A model generated the notes under the pieces. The model saw only the letters and a program-made list of their open reading frames with translations, made no database searches and was not told where the DNA came from. From Castor canadensis (Eukaryota; Chordata; Mammalia; Rodentia; Castoridae): a stretch of 64,000 bases of DNA. Positions 22,637-35,918 of this stretch are shown here, one piece after another. The translations under genes and the position numbers were made by a program. The stretch covers positions 14,905,501 to 14,969,500 of the forward strand of contig NC_133397.1 of assembly GCF_047511655.1 (NCBI RefSeq), given 5' to 3'. Position 1 is the stretch's first letter. Each line of letters opens with the position of its first letter.

Positions 22637-25139
22637 CAGGTTTAGCTGAGTATTCTGACCTAAAGGTCAATAATGAATGTCATAGTCAGCCTGATGAAAG
22701 ACTTAAAGAAAGACTATGGAGCCATCCATTTATAGTTGTGGGGAATGAGAGTAAAATAAGGCCATATAATTGAAGGTTACTCCAAAGATCAGTTAGTCAC
22801 TTGCTGCCTCAGGAACACTCCTTTTGGTAATTCTGACTAAATCCTGGCAAATCTTTTGCGTGTGGAGATAAAACAATGCCAACAGATTGAATTTCTGGGC
22901 TTGAATATGCTTAAGTCTTTTTACTTTCCTTCTGCTATCGATGGGCTTGGCTTTCCCAAGCCCTGATTGATGGGCCAAGGTGAACGTAAAAGCATTTTCT
23001 ATGATTTACTTGAGGTGAAAAATATAATTGGCCAAAGAGATTGGAGATCTTGGTGGTTAAAGGTTGTGGTTTGTAAATTTGGATTGAGAGGATGCCTGGT
23101 TTCTGCATTCTTGTCTTTGAGGTCAGTAAATTATACCTTCTGGGCAGTATTTTTCTTGTGGCTTTTTACGATCCTAGATTTTTAAGTGTGGTGACTTCAC
23201 GAGGCCACTAACATATGACCCTTTCTTTCCTCTCACTGTTCATTAGATTTAACCTGGCTCAGAATCAGCCCCGAGGCTGAGGCTATGTTTCAGAGTTGAG
23301 TTTTCTTGGCAAAGCTTGTCTCCTGTAGACTAAGAGACCAACGGGAGTGCCATGTATGACACTGCCTATCTTTCTATCTATATCTATTTGTCTGACAATC
23401 TGTCCATTCATCCAACCATCCATCCATCCATTCTTTACCCATCTATCTATCTATGTCTGTCTTTACTAATGTATAAAGATGCCAGTGTTCCATACCCTCT
23501 CATCATCTCAAAACCTACAAAGTAGGCCACCTCGAGATGGGAAAATAGGAGTCTCATAAAAGTTCATTAAAATGCCCAAGAACTTTGCCCTTTAAACAGA
23601 TTGCACAGATTTCTGGATCTAATTAGAGAGTGATTATCAATATAATACACCTTTTTGGTGATGAGCACCAAGTTTTCTTCTCTCATCTTCTCTACATTTA
23701 AATTTTGGCATTGGTTGCCCACTTCCCCTACTCATCTAGCATCTTTTACATGGGGTTTTGAAATGAAGAGTATAGGATATGCAGTTATGGAATATGGCCG
23801 TAAACCCTCATGGGTTACTTTCTTTTACCAGTCATGTCTGTCACCCACATAAACAGAATTAAGAACACTCTGTATACACTTCTCCATTTGTCAGTTAGTG
23901 GGAGAAGTTTAGAAATAGTTCCCATGCAGACATTGTTAGACACTGGGACTAGGTTTTGGATTGCCCCAAGAAAGAAGATGTACTTACACAAAAAGTGGAC
24001 AGTGACATGGTTTTCAGTGCAGGAACATGAATACTGAACAGGATTGCATACTTGCTCTGCACACTCATACACACAAATGTACACTTTCAAAGAGGGAGAG
24101 TGCTCGTTAGTATAGACTACTTGGTTGATTTGAAACAAATAGACAAATCAGAAGAGTACCATAGTAATTTTTCCAAGTTTATATAACAAACAACAACAAT
24201 CTCCCAAGTACTGTTTATATCATTCTATTGGAAGCTTCTTCAGAAAGTACCAATTGGGTGAGGAAGTATTTTGAATTTCCTGCTTTACAGTAACTTGAGT
24301 AGGAAACTAACAGACATTATCAGGTAAAGAAAGACACGTTTTACTCCAGAGTGTCTGGAGCTTGGTTTTTCAAGCACACGTTCTTATTTACTGTGGGTGA
24401 GAACTTTCTGGTAGCATGACGAAGGGAAGTCTGCACCTGCCCAGGGATGGTGTGTCAGACTGTCTTCCAAAGCATGGCCCCAAAATGTCGATGCTTTTGT
24501 GGGTCTTGCTGGACTATTTTCAGAGGATTCTGATTCTTCCTTCCATGCCTGTTGTACCTAGTTCCTCCTCATTTGGGGATCTTGGAAACTCAGAGAGAGG
24601 TGGGTGTATTTAAGAAAGGGGTTGGAGAAAAAAGAGGTGTGAGAATTAATTTTAGTAAGTCAAATTGAAAACTTCTTAAAAAACTTGTACTGCCTGGGGA
24701 TCTCATTATTTCATAATTTTTTCATATTCATGAAGTATAGAATTAGTCACAGCAGATAGTTCTGGGCAAAGAATTTAAAAAAATCCCCCCAGGATGGCTT
24801 CCAGGAACTGTATGTGGATGTTTTGAAGCATAAACATATTTTTCTACTTTCCAAATAATGGACTAGATGCTATATAAGCCATAATATTTATTTTATTATA
24901 TCTTTAAAAAAGTTAAGTGAAACTTGTTATTTTTCCTTCATGAAATAAATAGTCAATGTGCCAGCTTGTTACAGCAAAAGACACTTGGGTCTTTGAGAAC
25001 TTTGTTGTACATATGCTGAGGATTTATGATTTGGCAAAAGCACTGTTTCTTCTAGCAGCCATAAACACTGTTCTGAAATCCTTTGGGAATGCCATAACAT
25101 GTTGGGTGCTCAGACTGGGAACAGAGAAACAATAGCTTA
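22637..25139. other. putative intron, no gene
   Basis: AT-rich, with short unsupported frames only. It contains the tetranucleotide tract at 23365-23462. Confidence 0.4.
23365..23462. repeat. Mixed (TCTA)/(CATC) tetranucleotide tract
   Basis: Imperfect 'tatctatctatctatg' and 'catccatccatcc' units with interruptions. Confidence 0.85.
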
Positions 25140-25540
25140 TGTTGTGGTTTGCATGTGCCTCCCCAAAATTCATGGCTTGAAATTTGGTTGTAATTGTAAT
25201 GATGTAGTGTGGGAAATATGACTCAAATTGCTATTGATGGTATTTGGAGGTAGGGCTTTAGGGAGTTAATCAGGATTAGATGAGGTCATGTGGCTGAGAA
25301 TCCCATAATGCTATTAGATTTATAAGAAGAGGAAGAGAGACCTGAGCTAGACAATTGCTCTGTCTCACCGTGTGGTAACCTCCACCATGTTGTCCTGCAA
25401 CAAGAAGGTCCTCACCAGGTACTCTTCAAAGCTCTTGGAGCGCCCTGCCTCCAGAAATGTGAGCTAACCAATCTCTATTCTTTGCATATTACCTGGTCTA
25501 AAACAGTTTAGTTAGGCATTCTCATCACAGAGTCCTGCAG
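25140..25540 (+). repeat. MaLR-type LTR
   Basis: It starts 'tgttgtggtttgcatgtgcc', with 'ttggaggtagggctttaggg', 'gattagatgaggtcatg', 'cctccagaaatgtgagctaa' and 'attacctggtctaaaacagt'. This is the MaLR LTR order in sense orientation. The right end is fuzzy. Confidence 0.65.
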
Positions 25541-28500
25541 TCCCCAGGAAAGGCAATCTGGTATGACAGCATCTCCCAAGTAGCCTTCACCAACCACTCC
25601 ATGTTGTGCGTTAAAATCCTTGTCTTTTCAAAGTGGAATATTCATTTAGTCATATTTCTGCCAGACATCTCCCATTTGTCTGCTGTGAATCAGACTCTGA
25701 AATCACTGTATGTTGAAGATATTGTTAATTAGTGGGATTCTGCAAGCATAAAGGAGAGGTACATATTTGCATTATGTGTGTGGGTGTGTGTGTATTGGGA
25801 AGAGAGTGCATTGAAAGTGCCTTGAAGAGGTGACATTTCTTTAATTTCTTAAGGATAGAACTTGAATGAATTGGAAAAGATGAGAAAAGAAGACACTAAT
25901 CAGAAGGAACAGCCTCACTGGGGTTTGGGAAGGAGAGTGCATGGGATGGGTATGGCTGGGGATGGTAAATAGTTTGATGGGGCCCAGGCAGAGGAGTATG
26001 ACATATATTGGTAGATGGTGAGGCCAGACATCAGGAAGGGGTATTCTAGCTTGATGCCTAAGAGTTTGGACTTTGTCCTGAAAATGCTGTGGAGCTTTTG
26101 AAGGTGACCATAGAGAATTGCCACATTCTGATTTACGGTTTAGAAAAGTCCCTCTGGCCATCTGTGGAGAGGGAACAGACATGAGAAGTGGAGGCAAGTT
26201 GATGTCACTGGCTTATCTATTCGTATAATTTGGGGGGCTCTGAAGAGGGGTCTCACTCATAATGACTATAATTTCTTGGACTTCTATTTTCTTTTCTTTT
26301 TGGTGGGCAGGAATAGAGAATTCTTTGGGAAGGTTGAGTGAAATTTTTGCCCACACATTTGTTTCCTCTTCTTGAGCTCATCCAGTTTCCTTGGGATAAC
26401 TATCCTTTCCTATTTGAATATTGTCTTGCTGGGATGATAATTACTGAGGAGTTTCCTTCTGCCGGTTCCTTGTCTCTGCTCCAATACACCCTATCAGATG
26501 GGCAGGTGACATTGGCCTAACCAATCATATGCTCTGTCAATTGAGTGACTTCCAGTCATTTCAGAAGGGTGCTGGCACCTGCCTATCCCAGGTGTGGTCT
26601 TCTCTTTGATTCTAGAGCTTCACTTAGCCTTCTGAAAACTTGCATTATTACCTCAACCAGTTGCTGTTCCTTGTGTTCAAAGAACCTAATAGATTTAGGA
26701 AATGTCTGAGGGCCTGACTTCACACCAGAATCTAATGACTAATCTCATAGCCTTTCCTTCTGGCTTAAAGGGGAACAAGGAGTGAACACAAGAAACTGAG
26801 CCAGGGATGTCCTCAAAGGGCAGAGGAAACTAGGCCCCTGCAGACCAGATCTGCTGCCTCACAGTAGGATGGTCCTGCTCCTATCTCTCTCTGGAGCAGG
26901 TCAAGTTAAATCCAATAAGTGAGAGAAGTTCTTACATACTTAGGATTCCAGTTCTTATTAGATGACACTTAGGGCTGTTGCATTATTTAGTGATAAAAAG
27001 TCTTGCAGGCCAAAGGAGCCGTTAGAAGATTTAAACCTAGTGTGTGTGGGACAAAACATAATCCAAACTGCCTTTAGAGGTAATTGTTGGCTTAATCTTA
27101 AGGGGAATATGGGGGTAGACAATGGAAATAAGCAAGGGAGACAGTGGTGAACCAGTGGAACCATATAGAGCAACTGAACTAACTGAAACAGAGGCAGGCA
27201 GGCTAGTGAAAGGAAGAGATGTGAGAAACTTGGGGATGTGCTTTGCTAATTCTTGGTGCTCCCTGGGCATCAGCCACTCTGTGTAGTGAGGGAAAAGGAG
27301 GAGTCTGGGATGATCATCAGGTGTCTGGCTTGAGAAGCAGGTCAGTAAGAACAGAGGATGAAGGGAAGATCTTGATATGTTTATTTTGCAGTTCTCCATG
27401 AGATCTTCATATAGACATGTCCAGTAGGCACTTGTAGGAGTCCAGAATGTAGGAGGGAGGTCTGGGTTGGAGAGACATATCTGGGCTCTGAGGCTGGGTG
27501 GGGTTTGATGACATCAGCCAGGGAGAGAGCAGCAGGACAGGAGGAACCATGCCGGGTGAGGAGAGGTGTGGAGGTGACACACTCTGAAGGCATGGAGATT
27601 GTATCCAGGCTATGGATTTCTTTAATTTGGTTTACAATACTAAAGCACACAAAACTAATAGTTTCAGACATCTAAAGGAATAGGGAAAGCATCTATAAAA
27701 ATAAAATTCTTGGGCTTTTTGACAAACTGGGTGATCTGACCACCCAATGCCTACGAGTACCGAGTACAACAGCTGGTGTGTCCTTTCAGCTGACCGATGC
27801 TCTCCATCTTGTCACAGCAGCCATGTGTCCTCCTCCTTCTCTCCAGCGTGGCCCTTGAAGATATTTAATTTGTAGCCCCAGATTTAGAGTTTGGTCAGAG
27901 GAAGTGTAGTTTCATAGAAAGTAAAAATGTGTAGTCTGACAGGTGGGAGGAGCAAGTGAAAGTGATGTTACTGAATTGTAGGGGTGGGCAAGGTTGATGA
28001 TGGTGATAAATGTAACAGTCAGTAGGGCCACCCACAGATTGGGAAGCATCTGTAAGGTTTGTCCACCTGGAGGTGTCCTTAGCAAAAACACCTGTGAATG
28101 CTAGGGTAAGAATGGTGGGAGAAGAAGGAAGTGCGAGTGTAGAAAATAACCTCAAGTAGCTATATTGCAATGAGACATTTGGGGGAAGTTTTATTTTGTG
28201 TTAATTTTTAGTTTGAGGGAAACTTGAGAATATATCAGAATGTATGATGTGTAAATGCTACTCTATTTGTTTTTAACTTGCATTTGATAAGAACTACAAT
28301 CTAGTTGGCAGATTATCCCAAAAGAAGTTGTTATTAAAACGAAACCCTCCAGGATAAAATGGGAGGAGTGTTTTCTCTATGTGTCTGTGAAGGCAGACCC
28401 GCCCACATTGGATCTTCCCAGAGAGAAATGTGCTTTGCAGTTTACTGTGGTGAGCAGAAGTGCCTCTAATTGTGTAATTTTACATTTTATCAGCTGCAGG

Positions 28501-28703
28501 TTGAGTTGAGCAGTGACCACCTGGTGATTTATCACCTGCATTTACTCATGAGGATGTCTACTGTCCATTTCCTCTCATTACTTGCCAGACAGGGAGCTCC
28601 ACTCTGGCTGCAAAATGGCCAGTGTGTTTTTATTGGTTTTATGCCATGTCCCATTTTTTTCATTTCATTTTTGTATTTGTTTTATGATATACTTGATCCA
28701 AGA

Positions 28704-28704
<1 letters not shown>
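25541..28704. other. putative intron, no gene; old repeat remnants
   Basis: No coding signal. Purine-rich stretches at about 26000-26200 and 27290-28120 ('ttggactttgtcctgaaaat', 'gtccctctggccatctgtgg', 'ggtgtctggcttgagaagca') resemble a widespread ancient mammalian repeat whose family I cannot name. Confidence 0.4.

Positions 28705-28734
<30 letters not shown>
28705..28734. repeat. (TG)n microsatellite
   Basis: A pure TG run of about 30 bp. Confidence 0.95.
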
Positions 28735-28738
<4 letters not shown>

Positions 28739-30214
28739 AGAACTGATGTATCTTTCTTTGATAAAAACTCTCTTCATTCAGGAGGAAAAATGTTTTTGTC
28801 ATCTGCAAAAATGATAAATAAGGTACTTTTCTTCTTGAAATTGTGTCTACAATTTCAAAAGCACATTAGTTGTGATTTTTCTTTTCTCTCAGTTAATTGT
28901 AAGACAGACTTTGAAAGGTGGCATAGGATGGCAGCATCCAGTAGCTAAGCAGTGTAACAAATGTCAATCAAAAAATTCATTAATTAATTCATGGAATAAT
29001 TTGTAAGGACTTACTGTGTGTTAGATGAGATTCTAGACACTTGGAATACAGTGGTGTATAAGACAGAAAAAAATCCTTGCATGCATGAAGTTCATATTGG
29101 AGTGAGAAAAAAATTAAATAGGATAAAGGAAATAGAAAATACATATCTCTAACATATTTTAGGCAGTGATACATGCCAAGGCGTAAAAATGACACAAAGA
29201 GGGATATAGGAGTTTGAGAAGGTAGTGACATTTTAGATAGGCCATGGAAGGTCTCATTGAGGACACATCATTTAAGTAAAGACCTGAAGGAAGTGAAGAA
29301 GAAAGCCATGCAATTACCTGGGGAGAGAGCATTCCAGGCAGAGAGATCCGCCAGTGCAAAGGCCATGAGGAAGGAATGTGACTCCCTCTCATGATTAAGG
29401 ATAATCAGGGAGAGCACTACGCCACATAGGAGTGACAGCAGGGAGAGCAGGGAGAGCTGAGATCAGACAAGGAAAGTGGGGGAGGGAGCCACTGGAAGGT
29501 TGACACAGGAGTGATAAAATGGAACTTACATATTACAGGATTCTGGTGCCATGTCTGGGGAAGCCTATGGACCACTTTTCAGAATAGTACTTTTAAACTA
29601 AAAAAAAAAGAAAAAGTAAAAGCCCCATGAGATAAAGGAATCTGAGCAATACAATACAGTTATCAATATATGTGCTTCTTTATTAATTCATTAAGTGAGA
29701 CCTAGCAGCAGGTCTGTAACGACTGAGTCCACACACTGGAGCGTAAGGGGGGTTGTGAGGCACTGCAGCAACTCTGCACAGCATGGAATTTGACTTCTAC
29801 TGCGAGGTGCTAATACCACCACCCTGGACTGCCGCCTGCATTTTTCAATGGAATGAGAATTGCTCAGTTTCATTGAAGATTAGTGAAAGTTAAGTCTTTT
29901 CCCCCAATCTAAGTCCAAGGATCTTGTGTGCTGGAGCTCCCTGCTGGCTACTTCAGATCCCTGGAATTCCCATTGGATGGTGCACCTAAGTTCAGCTTCC
30001 ACTCTTGTAGCCATTCTAGGAACAGCAGTAAGATTAAAACCTACAGATTTTAATATTTTTTGGACTGGTTCTACATGGCCTGTGTTTCAGCAGAGGCTCA
30101 GTATGGTGACACGCAATCGACTCCTCCTTCCTAATGACACCCCTTATCTTAGCTGAAGAAGGTGTGGATAGTACAGGAGTGTGCTTTATATATTTTCTTA
30201 CTGATTTATTCAGT
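28735..30214. other. putative intron, no gene
   Basis: Positions 29000-29390 ('gtgttagatgagattctaga', 'gagcattccaggcagagaga', 'gtgcaaaggccatgaggaag') again resemble an ancient interspersed repeat, with no name assigned. An A-rich run lies near 29600. Confidence 0.4.
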
Positions 30215-30414
30215 TTTGAGGCCCTGGGGATCAGTATGAAGGCCTTGCCACATATTAGGCAAATGCTGTGTCACGTGAGCCCCAGCCCTATTTGTATGTT
30301 GTTTTGAGATAGGCTCTCTCTACCTTTGCTCAGCCTGGTCTTGAACTAGGGTTTTTTTCTGCCTATTCTTCTTGAGTAGCTAGGATTACAGGTATGCACC
30401 ACTGTGCCCAGCTC
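30215..30414 (-). repeat. B1/ID composite SINE
   Basis: Reverse ID-like start ('ttgccacatattaggcaaat') followed by a reverse B1-like unit ('gctcagcctggtcttgaact' to 'aggattacaggtatgcacca'). Confidence 0.8.
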
Positions 30415-32578
30415 TTTATATATTATTTCTAAGAGGAAAAGATCTATATAAATATCTCCAGGTCCTACGGTTCCATCCTTAGACACATGCCACTCTTTCC
30501 TGCTCTCTGTAGTTACCGCAGGCTTTCTCGTCCCTTTGTGTGTATTTTTTCCTGTCCTGGAAAGCAGCCTTCTTATCCTTGTCTGCCTCTTCTATTTGTT
30601 CATTCCTGACCTGACCTTCAAGGCCGGGCTGCAATGCTGTTGTTCATGTAGGGTCCCTACAGCCCTGTTCTGAGGGACTCAGAGTGCAATAAAAACACTC
30701 CTTCTAGGAGCATGGAGGGGGTTACATGGGTCCAGACATGGAAGCGCTTAGATCAGGACCCCCTCAGTATCCAGAAGAGGTTACTACGCTTGTCTTTACA
30801 TGTGTGTGATGGCCACAGAGTGCTCTATTGCGTGTCTGCCTCCATGCTATTTAACCATTTCCCTACTGATGGACATTTAGGTTGCCTTTGACCTTGTACT
30901 TTTTATGACCAATGAATGATGCACTGAATAGTCCTGTGCACACCTCTTTGAACTCTTGTCTAGTTTATTTCTTCACAGTTCATTTGGAAATGTGAAAGTA
31001 GCATTTCTTGACGCACATTTCCCTTATGTTTCTGGGGAAGTGTTTCTTGAACAGTTTATACTGCTATTATCATGGCACCACACATTTTTTTCCTGCACCC
31101 TCCAAGGTGGCTTCCTTTCAGTTCTCTCTTTATCAGAGTGTCAGTGACTGCATCAGCCAGTCATAGCACAGGGAGAAAGGAGGCTGGAGTAGGGTCTGAG
31201 GCCCCCAAGTGGAATGACTGATCTGCCCCATTTCCTGGGGCAGCCTGAGCCTCTGTCATAAGCCAGGCACACTGCACAGGGTTGACTACAAGACTCTAGG
31301 ATGTTTCCTTCCTGGGGGCTCAAGAATGGTGGCAGTCACATGAGGACACCCAGAGTGACCTGAGAGTCCTGTCAGCAATCAGGGATGATCTGGTTTAGGG
31401 CTGTGTGGTGCTTCCTGTTAGTGCGACACTCTTCCCCAGAGCAGCTCTGGCCTAGCTGCCTCTCCTTTCTTCTCTGCAGTGTCTTGGGAGGTGACTCAGC
31501 AGTGTGCCTGCTGCTCCCCTGGCCCCCAGGGGACGTTGTCTAGAAACACAGAACCCCAGGACAAGAAGGTGGTATTTAGTTACCCATGCTTTAAGCCTTG
31601 GGGATTTCTGGAGATGGTATTACATTCACTCATTCCGAACAGTCAAGAGAAAAATAATTTATATTCACCTTTCAAATGTAATTTAGAGACTTAGCTTTAG
31701 GAAGCATGTACTAGTTTTCACATTGAAAACCAGAACTTCTATAATTTTATTTTTAATCCTTGAATCTATCAGACTCTTAAGAAATTTTCATTTTCTTCCT
31801 GGGATAGATCAGAATGAAAAAAAAATCATGTTAATTCAAGGATTTCTCATATTAACTTAAGGTACTTATTGAAATTCGATAATTTAAAAAAAAGCACACA
31901 GTTCACGGATATTCATAGGAACCCACTGTCTGAATCAACTGGAATATGTTGTATTATTCTGATTGCTTTGGATGATACTTAAATATCAGTATAATTTTCC
32001 TAGCACAGTAAATCCAATTATGGCAGCCTGATTGTGATATTTTAATATTATTTAAGAGAAACACTGGATGACAATTCTCATTAGTTAAGCAAGGTAGAGG
32101 CAGGGTAGAATTTCATCTTCCATTATTATTGCTATAATTTCATTACTCTCGGGTTTTATTGAAAGTTGGTCTGTGATTGATGAATATAGGTGAGACTACA
32201 TGACTGACATATATTTGCATTTTCCTGGGACATCAGTGAGTTTCCACAAGATTGGAGCTTTGGCCAGGACTGGTATATTCATCAGGATTAGTATTTATTG
32301 CAGAAAGCAAGCTGTCTATTTGAAGCTATATTAGTGTATGTTCATAGCATTCTTTCTGTGAGCAAAGATGTTAGGAAATTCCAGAGAGATTCTTCAGAGC
32401 AAATCACTTATCTTTACACTCAACCCACATGAAATATGCTTAGAGTTTCAGTGAAAGGTTAAATTTGCTTTTTTCTTTCTTCATTTTTAAGGTTTTGGTT
32501 GTCTGGTACCATGACATGGAATGCTACGACAGGATTCTAAAGCAATGAGTGTTGGGGGGGCATCCTGGTCCCATCAGT
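30415..32578. other. putative intron, no gene; L1 remnant
   Basis: Positions 30830-30965 ('taaccatttccctactgatg', 'gacatttaggttgcctttga') are an old L1 3' remnant in antisense. The rest is unique-looking, AT-rich after 31680. Confidence 0.45.
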
Positions 32579-32604
32579 AGATTGTTCTAGTACTAGAACA
32601 ATCT
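32579..32604. repeat. Perfect 26-bp palindrome
   Basis: Two 13-base arms with no spacer, centred on the 'agtact' step between 32591 and 32592. Each half contains 'gttctag' or its complement. It is a potential cruciform or a dimeric-protein site. No function is known to me. Confidence 0.9.
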
Positions 32605-32674
32605 GTCATTAGAAGTTTTCTGACCTTTCAGCTTCCAAATGGGTGTCTGAAATTCTCTCATTATTCTTGTATAG

Positions 32675-32879
32675 CACTGGCTCTCAGCTGGGGATGATTT
32701 TCATCCCCCAAGGGACACTTGGCAGTGTCTGGAGACATTTCTGATTGTTATAACCTTGGCATCTGGTAGGTGGAGGCTGGCAATACTGTTAAACATCCTG
32801 CAGGCTTACCACAGCCGGCACAAGAAAGTTCTTGACTTGGCCCCACAATGCAAACTGTGCCAAAGCTGAGAAATCCTGA
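32675..32879 (+). mobile_element. MER5A-like (hAT-Charlie) non-autonomous DNA transposon
   Basis: It begins 'cactggctctcagctgggga' and ends 'ccaaagctgagaaatcctg', the imperfect terminal inverted repeats of MER5A. Inside are 'ggacacttggcagtgtctgg' and 'gttaaacatcctgcaggct', close to the known consensus. It is non-coding. Confidence 0.8.
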
Positions 32880-35878
32880 TGAAGTTTGCAAGGTCAGGAT
32901 GTCTCCAGGGAAGTTGGCTAGGCCAGGAAGGTTCATAAAAGTGCCATTTCCCTAGTAACTTCATTGTAGTTCAGGGTCAGAAACTTGCTCTTAGGTATCT
33001 CAGAGCAGACCAAATTCTAGGAGGTTGATTTGCATTGAAATTCACAGGAAACTGTAAATAAACCTCTTCCAACCTTATTAAATCCCTCTCAAAGACAGAG
33101 TTAGTAGACAGAGTGGATGCTTGTGTTGGTTGTGTAGCTTGCAGCTCCCTGTCAGCAAGCTGCATGGTGGGGATCCAAGTCACCAGGAAGTGTCTTCTGG
33201 AGCTTGGAGTTACAACACAAGAATGCTTTGGGGGTACTTAAAGGTACTTGAAACTGAAGTTTTGACACTTCAACTCCACTCTTGAGATGTCCCACCATGC
33301 CACCGTTGAGGCGAGACACACCGAATCTTCACGATGAGCCTCTTCTCCTTTACGTAGTGCTGGGATGGGTCTTGGCAACTATCTTGTGTCTTTTTTCACC
33401 TTCTTCCTCTGCTTCCACTCTTGACCAACTGCCTTTCGTTATCCATGTTGATTCTTTTAATTAATTTACTCTTTAGTCTTTTTTGGCTTAAGGGAGAGGA
33501 ATTTCAACAAAATATGTGAAGTAGCATTGTATGACAGGGATAATTAATATGAAGATTGTTATTAGGACATTGTCCTGAACTGGAGTCTTTCTTAGTCTAG
33601 TGGGTGGCACTGATTTGACCACATTTCAGAATGCGGCATGATGGGAACATACAGTATTCTGTGCAGATACAGAGGACACAGGACTATCTTGCAATGTCAC
33701 GTGGAGTATCTACTTTGATCTATCAGGCATGTATATTATAGTTTTTTTTGAGGATGACCTATACCTCTGGGAAAGGGGAAGGGGGTCGTTATCATACCTG
33801 TAGACTTCCTGCTGTCCATTTGTGTTTTCTGGCTTCTATTCTGAGACTGGATATCAAGTCTCTGGATAATGAGAGTTCAATATGCCACTTATTCTTCACT
33901 TTTCTTTCTCCATAAGAGACAGTCATTTCATGTGTTTTTTTGAATGCTGTTCTCAACCCATCAACAAATTCAGCCAGCTAGAAGGACATGCAAGGATATT
34001 GCACAGTTATTGTCAAGAGGGGAATTCTGCAGAGGGTGGCAATCCTTGAGTGAGCTTGATGTGTTTTAACAGTATCCTGCTGAATCACTCAGTAACATCA
34101 GAAACCTATTAAGTGCTAAATCACAACCAATATTCTCTTCTTTTGAACAGGTCGCCCCTGATCACGTTGGTAGGGAACTAGAGAAATGGAAATGTTGGTT
34201 GGGATTGTTAAACAGGGAGGGGGAATATTTTTGATGTACATATTTTTCTTCCCCAAAGCCTGTTTGTTGGTTGGGTCATGTTCTGGCCAGTTGTCATCCT
34301 TTCTTGACCTTCCACAATGACTAAAAGAGATCTTTATTTTCATACTAACTAAAATTGAACAACCTCATCCAATTTTAAGTCCTGGTCCTGGCACATAGAT
34401 GTGGAACGTTTGACGAATAGTTTATTTAAGCCTCAATGTCCTACTTATACAGTGAGAACGATAGTACTTACTTATCATGTGCAGCGGTTGAAGAGGTAGG
34501 TGCAAAACTGATAGCATTGTGCATTGCATGTTGCAGGGACTAAGGAAATGCAAGTCATCCCTTTGTGTTGAAACATCTCCTGAGGATCTGAATGCCCTTA
34601 CGGGGTATGAATTGATGCAACTTCTCAGTAAGAAGTATCCACTGGTGTTACATCCTTTTTTGAAATTAAGTTTTATTTTGATAAGAACCAGTGATAGACA
34701 ATAGAATAAAGCATAAGAATTCGGAATTTTGGTGGCAGGGAGAGAGAAAGGGACAGTCTGAGATGTCACTCTCCATGAGACATTGCCTGAAGGCCCATAG
34801 GTACCAGTTACTGTAAAAAGGATGCATCCTCTGTCCTGGGAGCTAGCTCCCACCTTTCTGTGGAAAGCCAGTGCAGTGACCTTCTAGCTAGTGGTTGAGG
34901 ATTCTTGAAGTGGTGAATAGCCTAAGTACCTTGTTATTTTCTTCCTTCAATAATTAACGTAGTGATATCAGTGCTGTTTGCTGTTAATTAATTATCTCCC
35001 AGCCAAATTAATCTTACCTTCCCTTGAAGGTGCTACAGTTGGAAAAGCTTCAGCTAGGGGAGATGATATGTGTGTACTGTATATTCTTTTTAAGAAGGCA
35101 CAGCGGCATCATTGGGATGGAAATATCTAAGGCTGACCCAATCACATGCTACAGGGAGGCTCTGAAGGAGGAGAAAGGGGTGTGGGGGTGGGGAGGGAGT
35201 GGAGGAGGGAAGCAGGAGATTTCAACTCCTGAAATGATTTTATTTATTCCTGTTGAGATTTCTCTGCCTCTTCTGCCAAGAGTTCCATCTCAGAAGCTCA
35301 GTTTGTGGAGCTGCATTTTGCTTCTGGATCTTTCTTCATTATCATGTCTACCAGAGATAAAAATTTATACCTCTGCAATGCAGGAATGTGCTGAGGGTTT
35401 GCCCTGCCCCTGTTGGGATGGACTTAGAAACTGTTTCTCATTGGCTCTCCCTCCATTGCCCTCTCCATAATATCAGGACACCCTTACTTGCTTACATGTT
35501 TTATGGTTACTGAACTCTTGGGCTAAGGGCAAGTACCACATATTGTTTGTGATCCCAGTGTCTAGGGGCAGATCTCAAACCAGAATGAGTGTTTGTTTAA
35601 TGAATGATATAGCCAGAGGCATTCTTTTGCATCTTTAGCTCAGAATTAATATTTGTTCCTTCTTCTGTTTCTTTCCCCACCTTTTGAACCTGGTGTTGAT
35701 TGGAAAACATGGAAATCAACGGGTGGATGCTTAGATGCTAGTACAAATCTATGGGAATTCATCAACATGAGACATTTACCTGGTTGGGAATCAGAATGTT
35801 TTTGTTTTTTAAAATTTATTCAGAGAAACTGAAATTTGTCCTTTTGTTTGTTTTGGCACAACTTTAGTCCCTGTGCTA

Positions 35879-35880
<2 letters not shown>
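32880..35880. other. putative intron, no gene
   Basis: No coding signal. A possible MIR remnant lies near 34390-34500. A GA/GT-rich tract at 35170-35215 is purine-biased. Confidence 0.4.
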
Positions 35881-35912
<32 letters not shown>

Positions 35913-35918
35913 ACACAT
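35881..35918. repeat. (CA)n microsatellite
   Basis: About 38 bp of CA with one interruption. Confidence 0.95.
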
